Below, piece after piece: positions 52,787 to 61,813 of a stretch of 64,000 nt of DNA (positions within the stretch are counted from its first letter, which is position 1; each line of letters opens with the position of its first letter). The DNA comes from Bacteroidota bacterium. GTDB lineage: Bacteria > Bacteroidota > Bacteroidia > Flavobacteriales_D > Crocinitomicaceae. The notes beneath the pieces are model-generated. The model saw nothing but the letters and a program-made list of their open reading frames with translations, did not search any database and had not been told where the DNA came from. The translations under genes were made by a program, and so were the position numbers. Where the stretch lies: NCBI GenBank assembly GCA_016192075.1, contig JACPUU010000006.1, positions 1-64,000 on the forward strand, in the 5' to 3' direction.

Positions 52787-53137
52787 ATGATCCCTTTCCA
52801 AACCATTGACTGGACTTCCATTAAAAAAACAGAACACAAGGGCGAAACCGGAGTTGCGCACTGGCAAACCGTGCAATTGGATGGATTGCGGATACGGCTA
52901 GTGGAATATTCAGGCGGTTACCTGGCAGACCATTGGTGTCAGAAAGGTCACATTGTACATTGCCTGGAAGGAGAATTCATCAGTGAACTCAGCAGCGGTG
53001 AAAAATTCAAACTTTCCAAAGGTGAAACATATGTGGTGTCTGACGACCTGAGTTCGCACCGCTCCGTTTCTGAAAAGGGCGTTAAATTGTTAATTGTGGA
53101 TGGTGATTTTTTGAAAAGTTATCAGGGCACACGTTGA
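52787..53137 (+). CDS. Cupin-fold protein of the DHCW type
   Basis: A 116-residue single-domain cupin. The signature YLADHWCQKGHIVHCLEGE (near 45-63) matches the DHCW-type cupin family, with metal-binding His residues in the beta barrel. FKLSKGETYVVSDDLSSHRS forms the second cupin motif. Small cupins like this often bind a metal or small ligand; the function is unknown. Confidence 0.8.
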   Translation: MIPFQTIDWTSIKKTEHKGETGVAHWQTVQLDGLRIRLVEYSGGYLADHWCQKGHIVHCLEGEFISELSSGEKFKLSKGETYVVSDDLSSHRSVSEKGVKLLIVDGDFLKSYQGTR

Positions 53138-53178
53138 TGCGTGGATAAGGAACGGTGAGTGAATATAAAAGCGAAGCG

Positions 53179-54159
53179 CTACACCTGCGCCTCCTTATTG
53201 TACCTCCCTTTATACTCCACCGGCGACATTCCCGTGATTTTACGGAATACTTCACGAAATGCCTTTACGTCAGAATAACCTACTTCATACATTACCTCGT
53301 TGACGGTTTTGCGGCTGGTCTCCAGAGACTTTTTGGCCGATTCAATTTTCACGCGCTGCAAATATTCAACAGGTGTATTTCCGGTTGCTTTGATAAACCT
53401 GCGGTCAAAATTACGCCGGCCAACAGCAAACCTGGAAGACAAATCTTCCACCGAAATTTTTTCCTGCAGGTTGTTTTCAATATAAGTCTGCGCTTTTTTC
53501 ACCAGTTCATCACCGTGTTGTTTCTGCCCGGTAAAAAGTATAAAGGCTGACTGACTCTTCCGGTCTATTTCAATCTGAAAAACTTTGGAACAAAAAATAG
53601 CAGTCTGCCGGTCGTAATATTTCTCTACCAGGTAAAGCATCAGGTTTAGAAATGAATAGGCACCTCCGTTTGTATAAATTCCATGTTCATCGGTAATCAG
53701 CTGATCGGTTTGTAAATTTACCTCGGGAAACATGTTTCTGAAATTTTCGGCTGCAGCCCAATGGGTAGAGCAGGTTTTCCCATTCAGCAAACCCGATGAT
53801 GCCAGCAAAAATGCACCGGTGCAGATACTTGCTATTTCTGCTCCGTCTTTGTATTGGCTCGCTATCCAGTTAATCAGCAGCTTGTTTCCTTTCACCGCTT
53901 TTTCATAATTGTGGTTCAGTGATGGAACAATGATCAGATCGGTTTTTTTGATAGCCGAAACAGGCGTATGCGGTTTCACACTGAATAAACCGTCATAGAA
54001 TTTCACTTCTTTTGAAAGACCTGCCAACTGAATTTTAAACACGTCTTTTCTTCCGGCTTTTTTCCAATGCTCATTGGCCCTGGTAAATAATTTGTAGGCG
54101 CCTACAATACTACTCAGGTTATTCTCTCCCTCGGGAACGAGTATGGTTAAATGTTTCAT
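53179..54159 (-). CDS. GlxA-type transcriptional regulator (DJ-1/PfpI + AraC domains)
   Basis: A 326-residue regulator from ATG 54159 (MKHLTILVPEGENNLSSI); the frame reaches 54204 but the extra residues are not family-like. The N-terminal ~1-190 is a DJ-1/PfpI-like domain with a cysteine in IASICTGAFLLASSG. The C-terminal ~225-326 is an AraC double HTH (SVEDLSSRFAVGRRNFDRRF, and VMYEVGYSDVKAFREVFRK). It is divergent from the SRPBCC gene at 54289; the 129-nt spacer contains ACCTGTC/GACAGGT inverted half sites. It may control that gene. Confidence 0.87.
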   Translation of the reverse strand: MKHLTILVPEGENNLSSIVGAYKLFTRANEHWKKAGRKDVFKIQLAGLSKEVKFYDGLFSVKPHTPVSAIKKTDLIIVPSLNHNYEKAVKGNKLLINWIASQYKDGAEIASICTGAFLLASSGLLNGKTCSTHWAAAENFRNMFPEVNLQTDQLITDEHGIYTNGGAYSFLNLMLYLVEKYYDRQTAIFCSKVFQIEIDRKSQSAFILFTGQKQHGDELVKKAQTYIENNLQEKISVEDLSSRFAVGRRNFDRRFIKATGNTPVEYLQRVKIESAKKSLETSRKTVNEVMYEVGYSDVKAFREVFRKITGMSPVEYKGRYNKEAQV

Positions 54160-54189
54160 GCCGTAAGTTTTGACAAAGATAGCAATTTG

Positions 54190-54260
54190 ACCTGTCCAAA
54201 TCAACCCCCTGAATAGTCCATTTTACACCCCTGACAGGTGTATTCCTGGCCGTACCTTTG
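54190..54260 (+). promoter_or_regulatory. Divergent promoter and inverted half sites between AraC-type and SRPBCC genes
   Basis: ACCTGTC (54190-54196) and GACAGGT (54233-54239) form widely spaced inverted half sites, and ACACC/GGTGT (54225-54241) a shorter one. TACCTTTG at 54253-54260 is an exact -7 box for the rightward SRPBCC gene, 29 nt before its ATG. Confidence 0.55.
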
Positions 54261-54288
54261 CGTTATAAATAACTTAAACATCGTACCT

Positions 54289-54780
54289 ATGACCAAATCT
54301 GATTTTACGACCAGCATCCTGATCGACCAGGCTCCCGAAGCGGCGTTCAACGCCATTAAAAACTTTCGCGCCTGGTGGTCAGAAGAAATTGAAGGCAATA
54401 CAGACCAGCTCAATGAAGTCTTTTTCTATCACTACAAAGACATTCATTTATGTAAGATAAAACTCATTGAAATGGTTCCTGCTAAAAAATTGGTATACCA
54501 GGTTCTTGACAATCAATTTAATTTCATAAAAGACAAAACCGAGTGGATTGATACAAAACTGATTTTTGAACTGACAGGCGAAAACGGCAAAACAAAAGTT
54601 CGGTTTACACACGCAGGCTTAGTTCCGGAGTATGAGTGTTACGATGTTTGCTTTGATGCCTGGACCGGTTACATCCAAAACAGTCTTTACAATCTTATTA
54701 CTACCGGCAAGGGTGCACCTAATCCGCTGGAGGGAGAAGGGTTTAACGCACAGCTTGCTGAAAAATGGAAACTAATATAA
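54289..54780 (+). CDS. SRPBCC/AHSA1-like protein
   Basis: A 163-residue AHSA1-like START-fold protein, started at ATG 54289 (MTKSDFTTSILIDQAPEAAF); an upstream ATG would add residues before the fold and overlap the promoter. The C-terminal part (LVPEYECYDVCFDAWTGY, SLYNLITTGKGAP) is paralogous to the protein at 55380-55829. Two neighbouring SRPBCC genes and a DinB gene form one plus-strand unit. The ligand is unknown. Confidence 0.8.
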   Translation: MTKSDFTTSILIDQAPEAAFNAIKNFRAWWSEEIEGNTDQLNEVFFYHYKDIHLCKIKLIEMVPAKKLVYQVLDNQFNFIKDKTEWIDTKLIFELTGENGKTKVRFTHAGLVPEYECYDVCFDAWTGYIQNSLYNLITTGKGAPNPLEGEGFNAQLAEKWKLI

Positions 54781-54835
54781 CGGTGGCCGTCAAAAGCTGC
54801 GGTGACCAAACAAATTTACGAACCAACCAAAAAAT

Positions 54836-55324
54836 ATGGACACAAAACAAACAATGATTAAAATGGTATTGGACAGATGGTATGCCCAACTAACAAATTT
54901 TGAGACGGCCCTTAATTCTATGACCAATGAACAACTGCAAAAAGAAATTGCACCGGGTAAAAACAGGGGAATTTATTTATTGGGTCACCTGACGGCAGTG
55001 CATGATGATATGCTGGTGCTGTTGGATTTTGGAAATAAATTATACCCTGAACTGGCTGAACCCTTTATCAAATCACCGGATAAATCAGGTATTGAAATTC
55101 CATCTGCCAGTGAATTGAGAGCAACCTGGAACAATTTAAATACTACGCTGAATCAGCATATCAACCGCCTGCAGCCGGATGACTGGTTTCAAAAACACAC
55201 CGCAGTTTCTGAAGAAGATTTCAGCAAAGAACCGCATCGTAATAAATTAAACATCATCATTACGCGAACAAGTCACCTTTCTTACCACCTGGGACAATTT
55301 GCACTGCTAACCAAAATGAATTGA
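54836..55324 (+). CDS. DinB-family four-helix protein
   Basis: A 162-residue DinB-like protein. The three metal-binding histidines can be placed in LLGHLTAVHDDM (near residue 43-51) and SHLSYHLGQF (near the end). This is the DinB_2 fold shared with bacillithiol transferases and many proteins of unknown function. It stands between two SRPBCC genes, 55 nt after the first one. Confidence 0.82.
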   Translation: MDTKQTMIKMVLDRWYAQLTNFETALNSMTNEQLQKEIAPGKNRGIYLLGHLTAVHDDMLVLLDFGNKLYPELAEPFIKSPDKSGIEIPSASELRATWNNLNTTLNQHINRLQPDDWFQKHTAVSEEDFSKEPHRNKLNIIITRTSHLSYHLGQFALLTKMN

Positions 55325-55379
55325 ATTAAAACAATACTTTTTTACCGATACTCACAAAACATAAATCCAACTAAAGAAT

Positions 55380-55829
55380 ATGAAAAAACAAGATTACAGT
55401 ATAAGCATTACCGTAAATGCAACCGCACAGGAAGCATTCAACTGCATTAACAACGTTACCAACTGGTGGACAGAAAACCTGGAAGGAAACTCGCAGAAAC
55501 TGAACGATGAATTTACGGTTCGGTTTGGTGAGGTGCATGTTTCTACCCAAAAACTGGTTGAGGTTATTCCAAATCAGAAAGTAGTCTGGCTGGTTACAGA
55601 CAGCGCGCTTAATTTTGTAAAAAACAAACAGGAGTGGACGGGCACCAAAGTCATTTTTGAAATTTTTGAACACGATCATAAAACGCAGGTCCGGTTCACA
55701 CAGCAGGGTCTCGTTCCGGAACTGGAGTGCTTCAAAGATTGCTCGACCGTTTGGGGAGAATATATTCAGCAAAGTTTGTTGCCCCTGATTAATACCGGAA
55801 AAGGGAAACCTACGCCAAGAGCAAAATAA
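55380..55829 (+). CDS. SRPBCC/AHSA1-like protein
   Basis: A 149-residue START-fold protein. TVNATAQEAFNCINNVTNWW is the standard start of these proteins, and GLVPELECFKDCSTVWGEYI, LLPLINTGKGKP the end. It shares these end motifs with the protein at 54289-54780, so the two are paralogues, probably from a local duplication. The ligand is unknown. Confidence 0.8.
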   Translation: MKKQDYSISITVNATAQEAFNCINNVTNWWTENLEGNSQKLNDEFTVRFGEVHVSTQKLVEVIPNQKVVWLVTDSALNFVKNKQEWTGTKVIFEIFEHDHKTQVRFTQQGLVPELECFKDCSTVWGEYIQQSLLPLINTGKGKPTPRAK

Positions 55830-55869
55830 GACAACAACCTGATCGGCTTTCAAAAATCGAATGCCCTGA

Positions 55870-56466
55870 TTAAATCATTTTTGAAGCCGGCTTTTCTTTC
55901 TTCGCCAACAGGTACGCCGCTCCTTCACGTGCCACAATAATACTGATGCCAAGCACATAATTCACCTGGTCAGCTTTGGCAAAGGCATTGAGCAGAAACA
56001 GAAAAACCAGCATCACACCGAAAATAGCCAGCAGCAGGTAATACGTTCGTTTTTCGACCAATGGAGCAGTTGCGGTTTTGAACGTGCCCGAAAAAAGATA
56101 CCCGAACAAAAACTCAAATGCATACACGCCGCAAAGTGAATAAATGACTTCTTTTTCAAAATGTGCTTCCATGTTTCCGGGGCCGCCGCCGTCAAAAAAA
56201 TTTCCGGCGGCAATAAGAATGACCAGGAACAAAACAGAAAAACCCAGCACAAACCGAAAGAAAACACCAATTCTTGACATGAGCGGTGAGCCCAGAGCGG
56301 CGAATACTTTCAGTACGGTTTCACCGGCCACAAAAAGTAAATCAAAAAAGAAATAGAGAAAAATAGTGCCAATACTCCAGTTCAAAAAAACAATACCAAA
56401 AACCGGCACCAGAATTTTGAGGGTGAGAAGTATTTCTTTTTGATAACGAAACAACTGCATACCCAA
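55870..56466 (-). CDS. Multi-pass membrane protein of unknown function
   Basis: A 198-residue protein with five to six hydrophobic segments (LLTLKILVPVFGIVFLNW; TIFLYFFFDLLFVAGE; FVLGFSVLFLVILIAAGNFF; TYYLLLAIFGVMLVFLFLLN). The ILVPVFGIVFLNWSIGT start is reminiscent of DUF6498-type membrane proteins. It is convergent with the SRPBCC gene. The function is unknown. Confidence 0.65.
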   Translation of the reverse strand: MGMQLFRYQKEILLTLKILVPVFGIVFLNWSIGTIFLYFFFDLLFVAGETVLKVFAALGSPLMSRIGVFFRFVLGFSVLFLVILIAAGNFFDGGGPGNMEAHFEKEVIYSLCGVYAFEFLFGYLFSGTFKTATAPLVEKRTYYLLLAIFGVMLVFLFLLNAFAKADQVNYVLGISIIVAREGAAYLLAKKEKPASKMI

Positions 56467-56575
56467 ATGTAAAAAGAAAACGGGAACATTCCATTTTTGC
56501 CTGTGAGCACCAGCCAGACTGTGTTCAGCTGATCTCTTTTAATCTCAACAGAATTTAGATACGCCGGTTTGGAGG

Positions 56576-57373
56576 TTATGGAATCACAACCGACATTGTA
56601 TCGGTTGAAAACGCACCGAAATAACCGATGGCATTCCCCTCCAGGTTGCTGGTTGGATTAGCCGGTGCTGTTGAATTGCTGGCGTTGCTTGAAAGGGTAT
56701 AGAGGTAGGTGTAATTGGCTTTGTCCAGGGTTATGAGTTCAACAAAAACCGTATCGCCCGAATAGGCGTCTGCACCAAAAAAAGGTGCGTTGTACGATTG
56801 TCCGTTGATGAAATCATCATTGCCAATATAGTAGTAGTCAGTCTGCTCTTCACCGTTGATCCAGATTCGCAAACGATAGTGATTCACTTCATTTACATTG
56901 TCTACAGAATAGTAGTCAATCATGTAAATGGTATCTTCGGCTATGGCAGAAAACGGCGATGGATAATACGCCAGTGAATCAATACCCGGTTTTGCAAATG
57001 AATGGCAGTGTGAGGTAATAATCTCTCCGTTGACGTTTACTGTCAGCGTATAATCATTCTCGGGCAAAACTTCAAAGGTTGGGTTGTGGTAATACCCCGG
57101 AATGTAGGTGTCTTCCGGAAAAAGGTATTCATTGCCGTCTTTATCGGTAACGCGCACATCAGCGCCTGAAATCTTATCAAATGTCTGATCCGTATAAACG
57201 GCTGATGTGTATGAGAGCAAAACGGAATTGTTACCCGGCCCGTCTTTCAACACGGCTTCAACCACAATTTTTGGCGGAGCCTCATTCAATTCAAGTTCAA
57301 TCACTTTTTCACATGAGCTGAAAACAGCCAGGGATGCAGCCGTTAATAAGGTTAACTGAACAGATTTTTTCAT
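56576..57373 (-). CDS. DUF4249 family lipoprotein
   Basis: A 265-residue surface lipoprotein: signal ending in AVFSSC (lipid on Cys20), then EKVIELELNEAPPKIVVEAV, typical of DUF4249. The repeated beta layout has IGNDDFINGQSYNAPFFGAD in the middle and SNLEGNAIGYFGAFSTDTM near the end. It is a close paralogue of the gene at 57376-58182, 2 nt upstream. The pair follows a TonB-dependent receptor and probably forms the outer-membrane partner proteins of that transporter, as these families are commonly found together. Confidence 0.88.
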   Translation of the reverse strand: MKKSVQLTLLTAASLAVFSSCEKVIELELNEAPPKIVVEAVLKDGPGNNSVLLSYTSAVYTDQTFDKISGADVRVTDKDGNEYLFPEDTYIPGYYHNPTFEVLPENDYTLTVNVNGEIITSHCHSFAKPGIDSLAYYPSPFSAIAEDTIYMIDYYSVDNVNEVNHYRLRIWINGEEQTDYYYIGNDDFINGQSYNAPFFGADAYSGDTVFVELITLDKANYTYLYTLSSNASNSTAPANPTSNLEGNAIGYFGAFSTDTMSVVIP

Positions 57374-57375
57374 GG

Positions 57376-58182
57376 TTATTCAGGTATTATGATGGTCATG
57401 GTATCTGTGGTATATGCTCCAAAATAGCCAATTGCGCCCCCGGTAATATTGCTCACCGGGTTAGAAGGTGTTGCCGCAAAAGGACCTTCGGCCTGGTTGC
57501 TTGCAAGGCTATAGAAATAGGTATAATTGGCTTTGTCCATACTTAATAATTCAAGCAGAACCGTATCACCTTTTTCAACCGTGGTGGCATAAATGGGCTG
57601 TGAATAGTTTTGTCCGTTGAACAGCTCATCGTTGGTGACATATAAATTTTCATCTGCAGCACCATTCACCCAGGCATTAATGCGGTAAAAATTTTCGGCG
57701 CTGCCATCATCCATAAAACTGAAAAAAACCAGGTAAGTTGTATCGGTTCCTACACCAAACGAACCAACCTGTTCTGTATACGTCAGTGAATCAAACTGGG
57801 GTTTGTAAAAAGTAGGTGATGATGCTGTAAACGTTTCTGATCCGGCAACCACACTTAAGGTATAGGCATTATTGGTCATAACCTGGAACGAAGCATGGCT
57901 GTATGCACCCGGCATACCTGGTACTTCCGTCAGCAAAAATTCAGTGCCGGCCTGATCGGTAATTTTCACCGCTGCGCCGGATATTTTTTCAAAGTCGCTG
58001 TTATCATAAACACTGCCTGTTTTTGACAGCAACACATAATTGTCTCCCGGATTATCTCTGAATACCGCTTCAACAACAATTTTGCGATCAGCCTCTTCCA
58101 ACGGAACGTCAATTACCTTTTCACAGGCTGTAACCAGTAAACCAACTGTCACTGTACTAAAAAACCAATGGATTGTTTTCAT
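57376..58182 (-). CDS. DUF4249 family lipoprotein
   Basis: A 268-residue paralogue of the downstream gene with the same plan: lipobox LLVTAC, then EKVIDVPLEEADRKIVVEAV, TNDELFNGQNYSQPIYATTV, and SNITGGAIGYFGAYTTDTMT near the end. It starts 5 nt after the TonB-dependent receptor stop, so the three genes are probably one operon. Tandem DUF4249 copies suggest that the receptor works with two accessory lipoproteins or that they divide ligand capture. Confidence 0.88.
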   Translation of the reverse strand: MKTIHWFFSTVTVGLLVTACEKVIDVPLEEADRKIVVEAVFRDNPGDNYVLLSKTGSVYDNSDFEKISGAAVKITDQAGTEFLLTEVPGMPGAYSHASFQVMTNNAYTLSVVAGSETFTASSPTFYKPQFDSLTYTEQVGSFGVGTDTTYLVFFSFMDDGSAENFYRINAWVNGAADENLYVTNDELFNGQNYSQPIYATTVEKGDTVLLELLSMDKANYTYFYSLASNQAEGPFAATPSNPVSNITGGAIGYFGAYTTDTMTIIIPE

Positions 58183-58187
58183 CAGGT

Positions 58188-60569
58188 CTAAAATTTGAAG
58201 TTGTAGGTAATGGATGGAATGATTTTAAAAAGTGCCAGCTGCACGGCTTCTGTCTGACCTGTTTCAGCATTTTCCTTGAATGAAATAGAATAGGCATTTT
58301 CACGTGCATAGGCATTGTAAACAGACAGGTTCCAGCTGCTCTCCCATCTTTTTGCCACTTGTGTTTCAACCCCCGTTTCAGGATCTGTAACCGTTTTATA
58401 CGCTTTGTTATTCAGCGTAATTCCAAGGTCAAGGCGGTGATAATTTGGCATACGGTAACCGTTACGTTCAGTATAATAATTTACAATCTGCCCGTCAATT
58501 TCATATTTACCGCTTGGAAAAGTAACTGCGTTACCGGTATAATAAACCCATGTAGCTGAAAAAGTCAGGCGATCATTTAACGTATAAATTCCGACAATGG
58601 AAATGTCATGCCGGCGATCTTGCCGGGCAGGGTACCAGGTGTTGCTGTTAATTTCATCAAAAAGGCGTTCGGTTTTTGCCAGTGTATACGCAACCCATCC
58701 GGTTAATTTTCCATTCTTTTTACGCAATAAAAATTCGGCTCCATAAGCACGGCCGCGGCCATACAGCAGCTCTCCTTCAACCGTTGGATTCAGTGTAACC
58801 TCGGCTCCATCACGGTAATCGATGGTGTTCTGCATGTCCTTGTAATAGAGTTCTACTGATCCCTCCAGGGCGTTGTTGAAGAAATTGCGGAAATACCCGA
58901 TGGCAAACTGATCAGCAATTTCTGGTTTAATATTGCTGCTTGACGGCAGCCAGATATCTGTTGGCGAAGAAGCTGTTGTATTGGAAATTAAATGCACAAA
59001 CTGGTAAGTGCGGCCATAACTTGCCTTTATTGAACTCACCTCATTCAGAATAAACGTGGTACCCAGCCTTGGAGACAACCCATTGTATGTTTTAACACGC
59101 TCCCAGTCACCGTAAGTGGTTGTGTCAATAACATCACCGGCATCATTGTACGTGTAAAAATCGCCGGGCCCCAGCTGAATAAAATTATCAAACCGCAAAC
59201 CGTAATTCAACACCCAGCGTTTTTTGATTTTTTGTTCGTTCTGAAGGTAAACAGAGGTTTCAGCTGAATATCTTTTCTGAATGTCATTCAGCTCAAAATT
59301 AATGCCTGAACCCGTTTCTATTTCACCCGGTTTAAAGGTGTGGTGAATAAAGTTGGCGCCAAATTTAAGGGTGTTGTTGGAATTGATATACCAGTCAAAA
59401 TCTTCTTTGACATTGATATCCTGAATTTCAGAACCAATCTGAAAGGTTTGGTTTCCGCCGCCGAATTTTATTTTGTAATTGTAGTTACTGAAAATGACGG
59501 AGGTGTTTCCAAAAAGCTTGTCTGAGTAAATGTGATTCCAGCGCAGAGTTCCGGTGGCATTGCCCCAGTCAAAACCAAACTGATCACTGAATCCGAAATT
59601 ATCACGCCCAAAATAACCTGAGAGAAAAATACGGTCTTTTTCACCAAAACGGTAATTTGCTTTCAGGTTGAGATCGTAAAAATAAAGCGTTGATTTGTTG
59701 AGCTGTTCTTTGTTTGAAAGCTTCAGAAACACATCTGCATAGGTTCTGCGGCCTGAAACGATAAACGAACCTTTGTTTTTTACAATGGGCCCTTCAATGG
59801 TGAGGCGTGATGCTATGAGCCCAACACCGCCACTGAAAGAAAATTGTTTGGCATTGCCCTCTTTCATTTTAATATCCATGACAGAAGAAAGGCGTCCGCC
59901 AAATTCAGCGGGAGCACCACCCTTGTATAATTTTACATCTTTCAGTGCATCTGAATTAAATACCGAGAAAAAACCCAACAGGTGTGATGCGTTGTAAACC
60001 GGTGCCCCGTCAAGCAATACCAGGTTCTGGTCTGATCCGCCGCCGCGAACATAAAAGCCTGAGTTTCCTTCACCGGCTGATTTAACACCCGGCAAAAGCT
60101 GCATGGTTTTGAAAATATCTTTTTCACCAAAAATGACGGGAATTGTTTCAATGTCTTTGACACTGATCCGCTCCACACTCATTTCACCCGATGTAACATT
60201 TTCGTCAGCCCTTTCTGTAGTGATTTCAACTACGTCAAAGGTTTTGGCGTCAGGTTTGAGTTCAAGGTTTTTGGTGATATCCTGGTTCAGTTCTATCTTC
60301 ACCTCCATGGGAGTAAAACTGAGTGATTTGTACTGGAGGGTATAGGTTCCCTTAGGCAGTGTCAGTGAATAAAAGCCAAAGGTATTGGTAATGGCACCGG
60401 TGCCCGGCAGTTCAAGTACGGTTATACGCGCACCAATGATATCTTCGCCGGTAGAGCCGTCTTTCAGGGTACCACTGATGGTAAATTTTTCCTGCCCAAA
60501 AGAAAACCCGGCTGTTAGCAGTAATAAAAGAAGAAGTGAATTTGGAAGTAAGCATCTCATTTTTTTCAT
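58188..60569 (-). CDS. TonB-dependent receptor with carboxypeptidase-like regulatory domain
   Basis: A 793-residue outer-membrane transporter. Signal peptide ~1-25 (LLLLLLLTAGFSFG). Residues ~28-112 form a carboxypeptidase-D-like domain (GTLKDGSTGEDIIGARITV). The plug domain is ~130-235 (VERISVKDIETIPVIFGEKD; VRGGGSDQNLVLLDGAPVYN). The rest is a ~22-strand beta barrel ending IIPSITYNFKF. The ligand is unknown; the two DUF4249 genes downstream are probable partners. The gene is divergent from the LytS-type sensor, which may regulate it. Confidence 0.92.
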   Translation of the reverse strand: MKKMRCLLPNSLLLLLLLTAGFSFGQEKFTISGTLKDGSTGEDIIGARITVLELPGTGAITNTFGFYSLTLPKGTYTLQYKSLSFTPMEVKIELNQDITKNLELKPDAKTFDVVEITTERADENVTSGEMSVERISVKDIETIPVIFGEKDIFKTMQLLPGVKSAGEGNSGFYVRGGGSDQNLVLLDGAPVYNASHLLGFFSVFNSDALKDVKLYKGGAPAEFGGRLSSVMDIKMKEGNAKQFSFSGGVGLIASRLTIEGPIVKNKGSFIVSGRRTYADVFLKLSNKEQLNKSTLYFYDLNLKANYRFGEKDRIFLSGYFGRDNFGFSDQFGFDWGNATGTLRWNHIYSDKLFGNTSVIFSNYNYKIKFGGGNQTFQIGSEIQDINVKEDFDWYINSNNTLKFGANFIHHTFKPGEIETGSGINFELNDIQKRYSAETSVYLQNEQKIKKRWVLNYGLRFDNFIQLGPGDFYTYNDAGDVIDTTTYGDWERVKTYNGLSPRLGTTFILNEVSSIKASYGRTYQFVHLISNTTASSPTDIWLPSSSNIKPEIADQFAIGYFRNFFNNALEGSVELYYKDMQNTIDYRDGAEVTLNPTVEGELLYGRGRAYGAEFLLRKKNGKLTGWVAYTLAKTERLFDEINSNTWYPARQDRRHDISIVGIYTLNDRLTFSATWVYYTGNAVTFPSGKYEIDGQIVNYYTERNGYRMPNYHRLDLGITLNNKAYKTVTDPETGVETQVAKRWESSWNLSVYNAYARENAYSISFKENAETGQTEAVQLALFKIIPSITYNFKF

Positions 60570-60769
60570 TTTTCAATAGGTGTGACGTTTGGGCAATTCA
60601 AAATGTTACAGCAAAATTGGTTATTTATTTCTGACTCAACCTTTAAATTCTACCAAAATGCTGAATTCCTCTATAAACCCCAATTCGCTGTTTCAGGCTT
60701 TTTGTTCGTTGAAAAAAATTGTACACCGCTAGATAAAAAAGGCACATAGATTGAAAAAACACCCGGTAA

Positions 60770-61813
60770 ATGCTTGTTATGGCTACATTTGCCGGTATGC
60801 GAAATGTACTGCTATACTCCCTGCTTGCCTGGGTGGCTTATGCCGCTATCTGGGTATGGCTCTTTTCAACCTTTTTAGATCCATTGCCTGCTTTTGTAAG
60901 GGTATTAGGTATAACCATACCGCAAATGGTTATTTTCTACCTGAACCTGATGGTGCTTATTCCCCGCCTTTTAGATGGAAACTCACGTTTGGTTTATTTT
61001 CTCCTGATTCTGGGGGTGATTATTGTTTCAACCACTGCCGGCGGTTTTTTGGATATGTGCCTTGATCAGTACTACCCGTTTCATACATTTAAAGCAATCG
61101 ACAGGCCTTATTATGTCTCTTTTATAGCGCGTTTTTTTATGTCTGTAATGCCCATTATTGTAAGTTCCCTGGTAAGCCGGTCAATGCAGGTGCGCAAACA
61201 GCGGGAAGAAAGCCTTGAGCTAAAAAACAAAATGCTGGAAGCTGAAACAAAAGCACTAAAGGCTCAAATAAATCCACACTTTTTATTCAATTCACTGAAC
61301 AACATTTACGCCCTTTCTCAAATCAAGTCAGATAAAACACCGGATGCCATTTTACATTTGTCAGATATTCTGCGCTACGTGACCTATGAAAGCAATCAGA
61401 ATTTTGTGGACCTGAAAGATGAAATTAAAAGTATTGAAAGTTTTATTCTCTTGCAGGCGCTGAAAGATGACGATCAGTCAAATATTCGCATTGAAATCAG
61501 CACGTCTAACGGACACTATAAAATTCCACCGCTGCTGCTGATTCCATTTATTGAAAACAGTTTCAAGCACAGCAATCACGAAGACAAAACAAAGGGATGG
61601 ATAGAAATAAAGCTGCACGCAGCTGATGGCAAAATAAAACTGAGTACAGCAAACAGCCTGGGGCATTATACTCCGGCTAACGCTAAAACCGGTGGTATTG
61701 GACTTGAAAATGTACGAAAACGCTTAGCTTTGATTTACCCCGACAAACATAAACTGACGATAAAAAGTGATCGGGAAAAATACTGTGTTGAACTTGAAAT
61801 ATGGCTGGAATGA
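60770..61813 (+). CDS. LytS/YehU-type sensor histidine kinase
   Basis: A membrane sensor kinase of up to 347 residues. Four transmembrane helices (~10-150) are followed by a short coiled coil (QREESLELKNKMLEAETKAL) and the His_kinase domain with LKAQINPHFLFNSLNNIY (the conserved phospho-acceptor His) and a HATPase region (IPFIENSFKHSN; GGIGLENVRKRLALIY). The start is uncertain: the ATG at 60770 is the longest frame, but an exact -7 box (TACATTTG, 60784-60791) lies inside it, so a start at 60797 is possible. It overlaps the response regulator gene by an ATGA. Confidence 0.88.
   Translation: MLVMATFAGMRNVLLYSLLAWVAYAAIWVWLFSTFLDPLPAFVRVLGITIPQMVIFYLNLMVLIPRLLDGNSRLVYFLLILGVIIVSTTAGGFLDMCLDQYYPFHTFKAIDRPYYVSFIARFFMSVMPIIVSSLVSRSMQVRKQREESLELKNKMLEAETKALKAQINPHFLFNSLNNIYALSQIKSDKTPDAILHLSDILRYVTYESNQNFVDLKDEIKSIESFILLQALKDDDQSNIRIEISTSNGHYKIPPLLLIPFIENSFKHSNHEDKTKGWIEIKLHAADGKIKLSTANSLGHYTPANAKTGGIGLENVRKRLALIYPDKHKLTIKSDREKYCVELEIWLE

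Noticed and set aside
53155-53550. Plus-strand frame opposite the AraC-type gene
   Set aside because: Antisense to a well-conserved HTH domain, with low-complexity Phe/His-rich translation typical of a shadow frame.
55371-55853. Minus-strand frame opposite the second SRPBCC gene
   Set aside because: Antisense to a protein with clear SRPBCC motifs; its translation shows no family features.
56576-60569. SusC/SusD-type polysaccharide utilisation locus
   Set aside because: The receptor lacks SusC-specific length and no SusD-like protein or glycoside hydrolase is present; the partners are DUF4249 lipoproteins.
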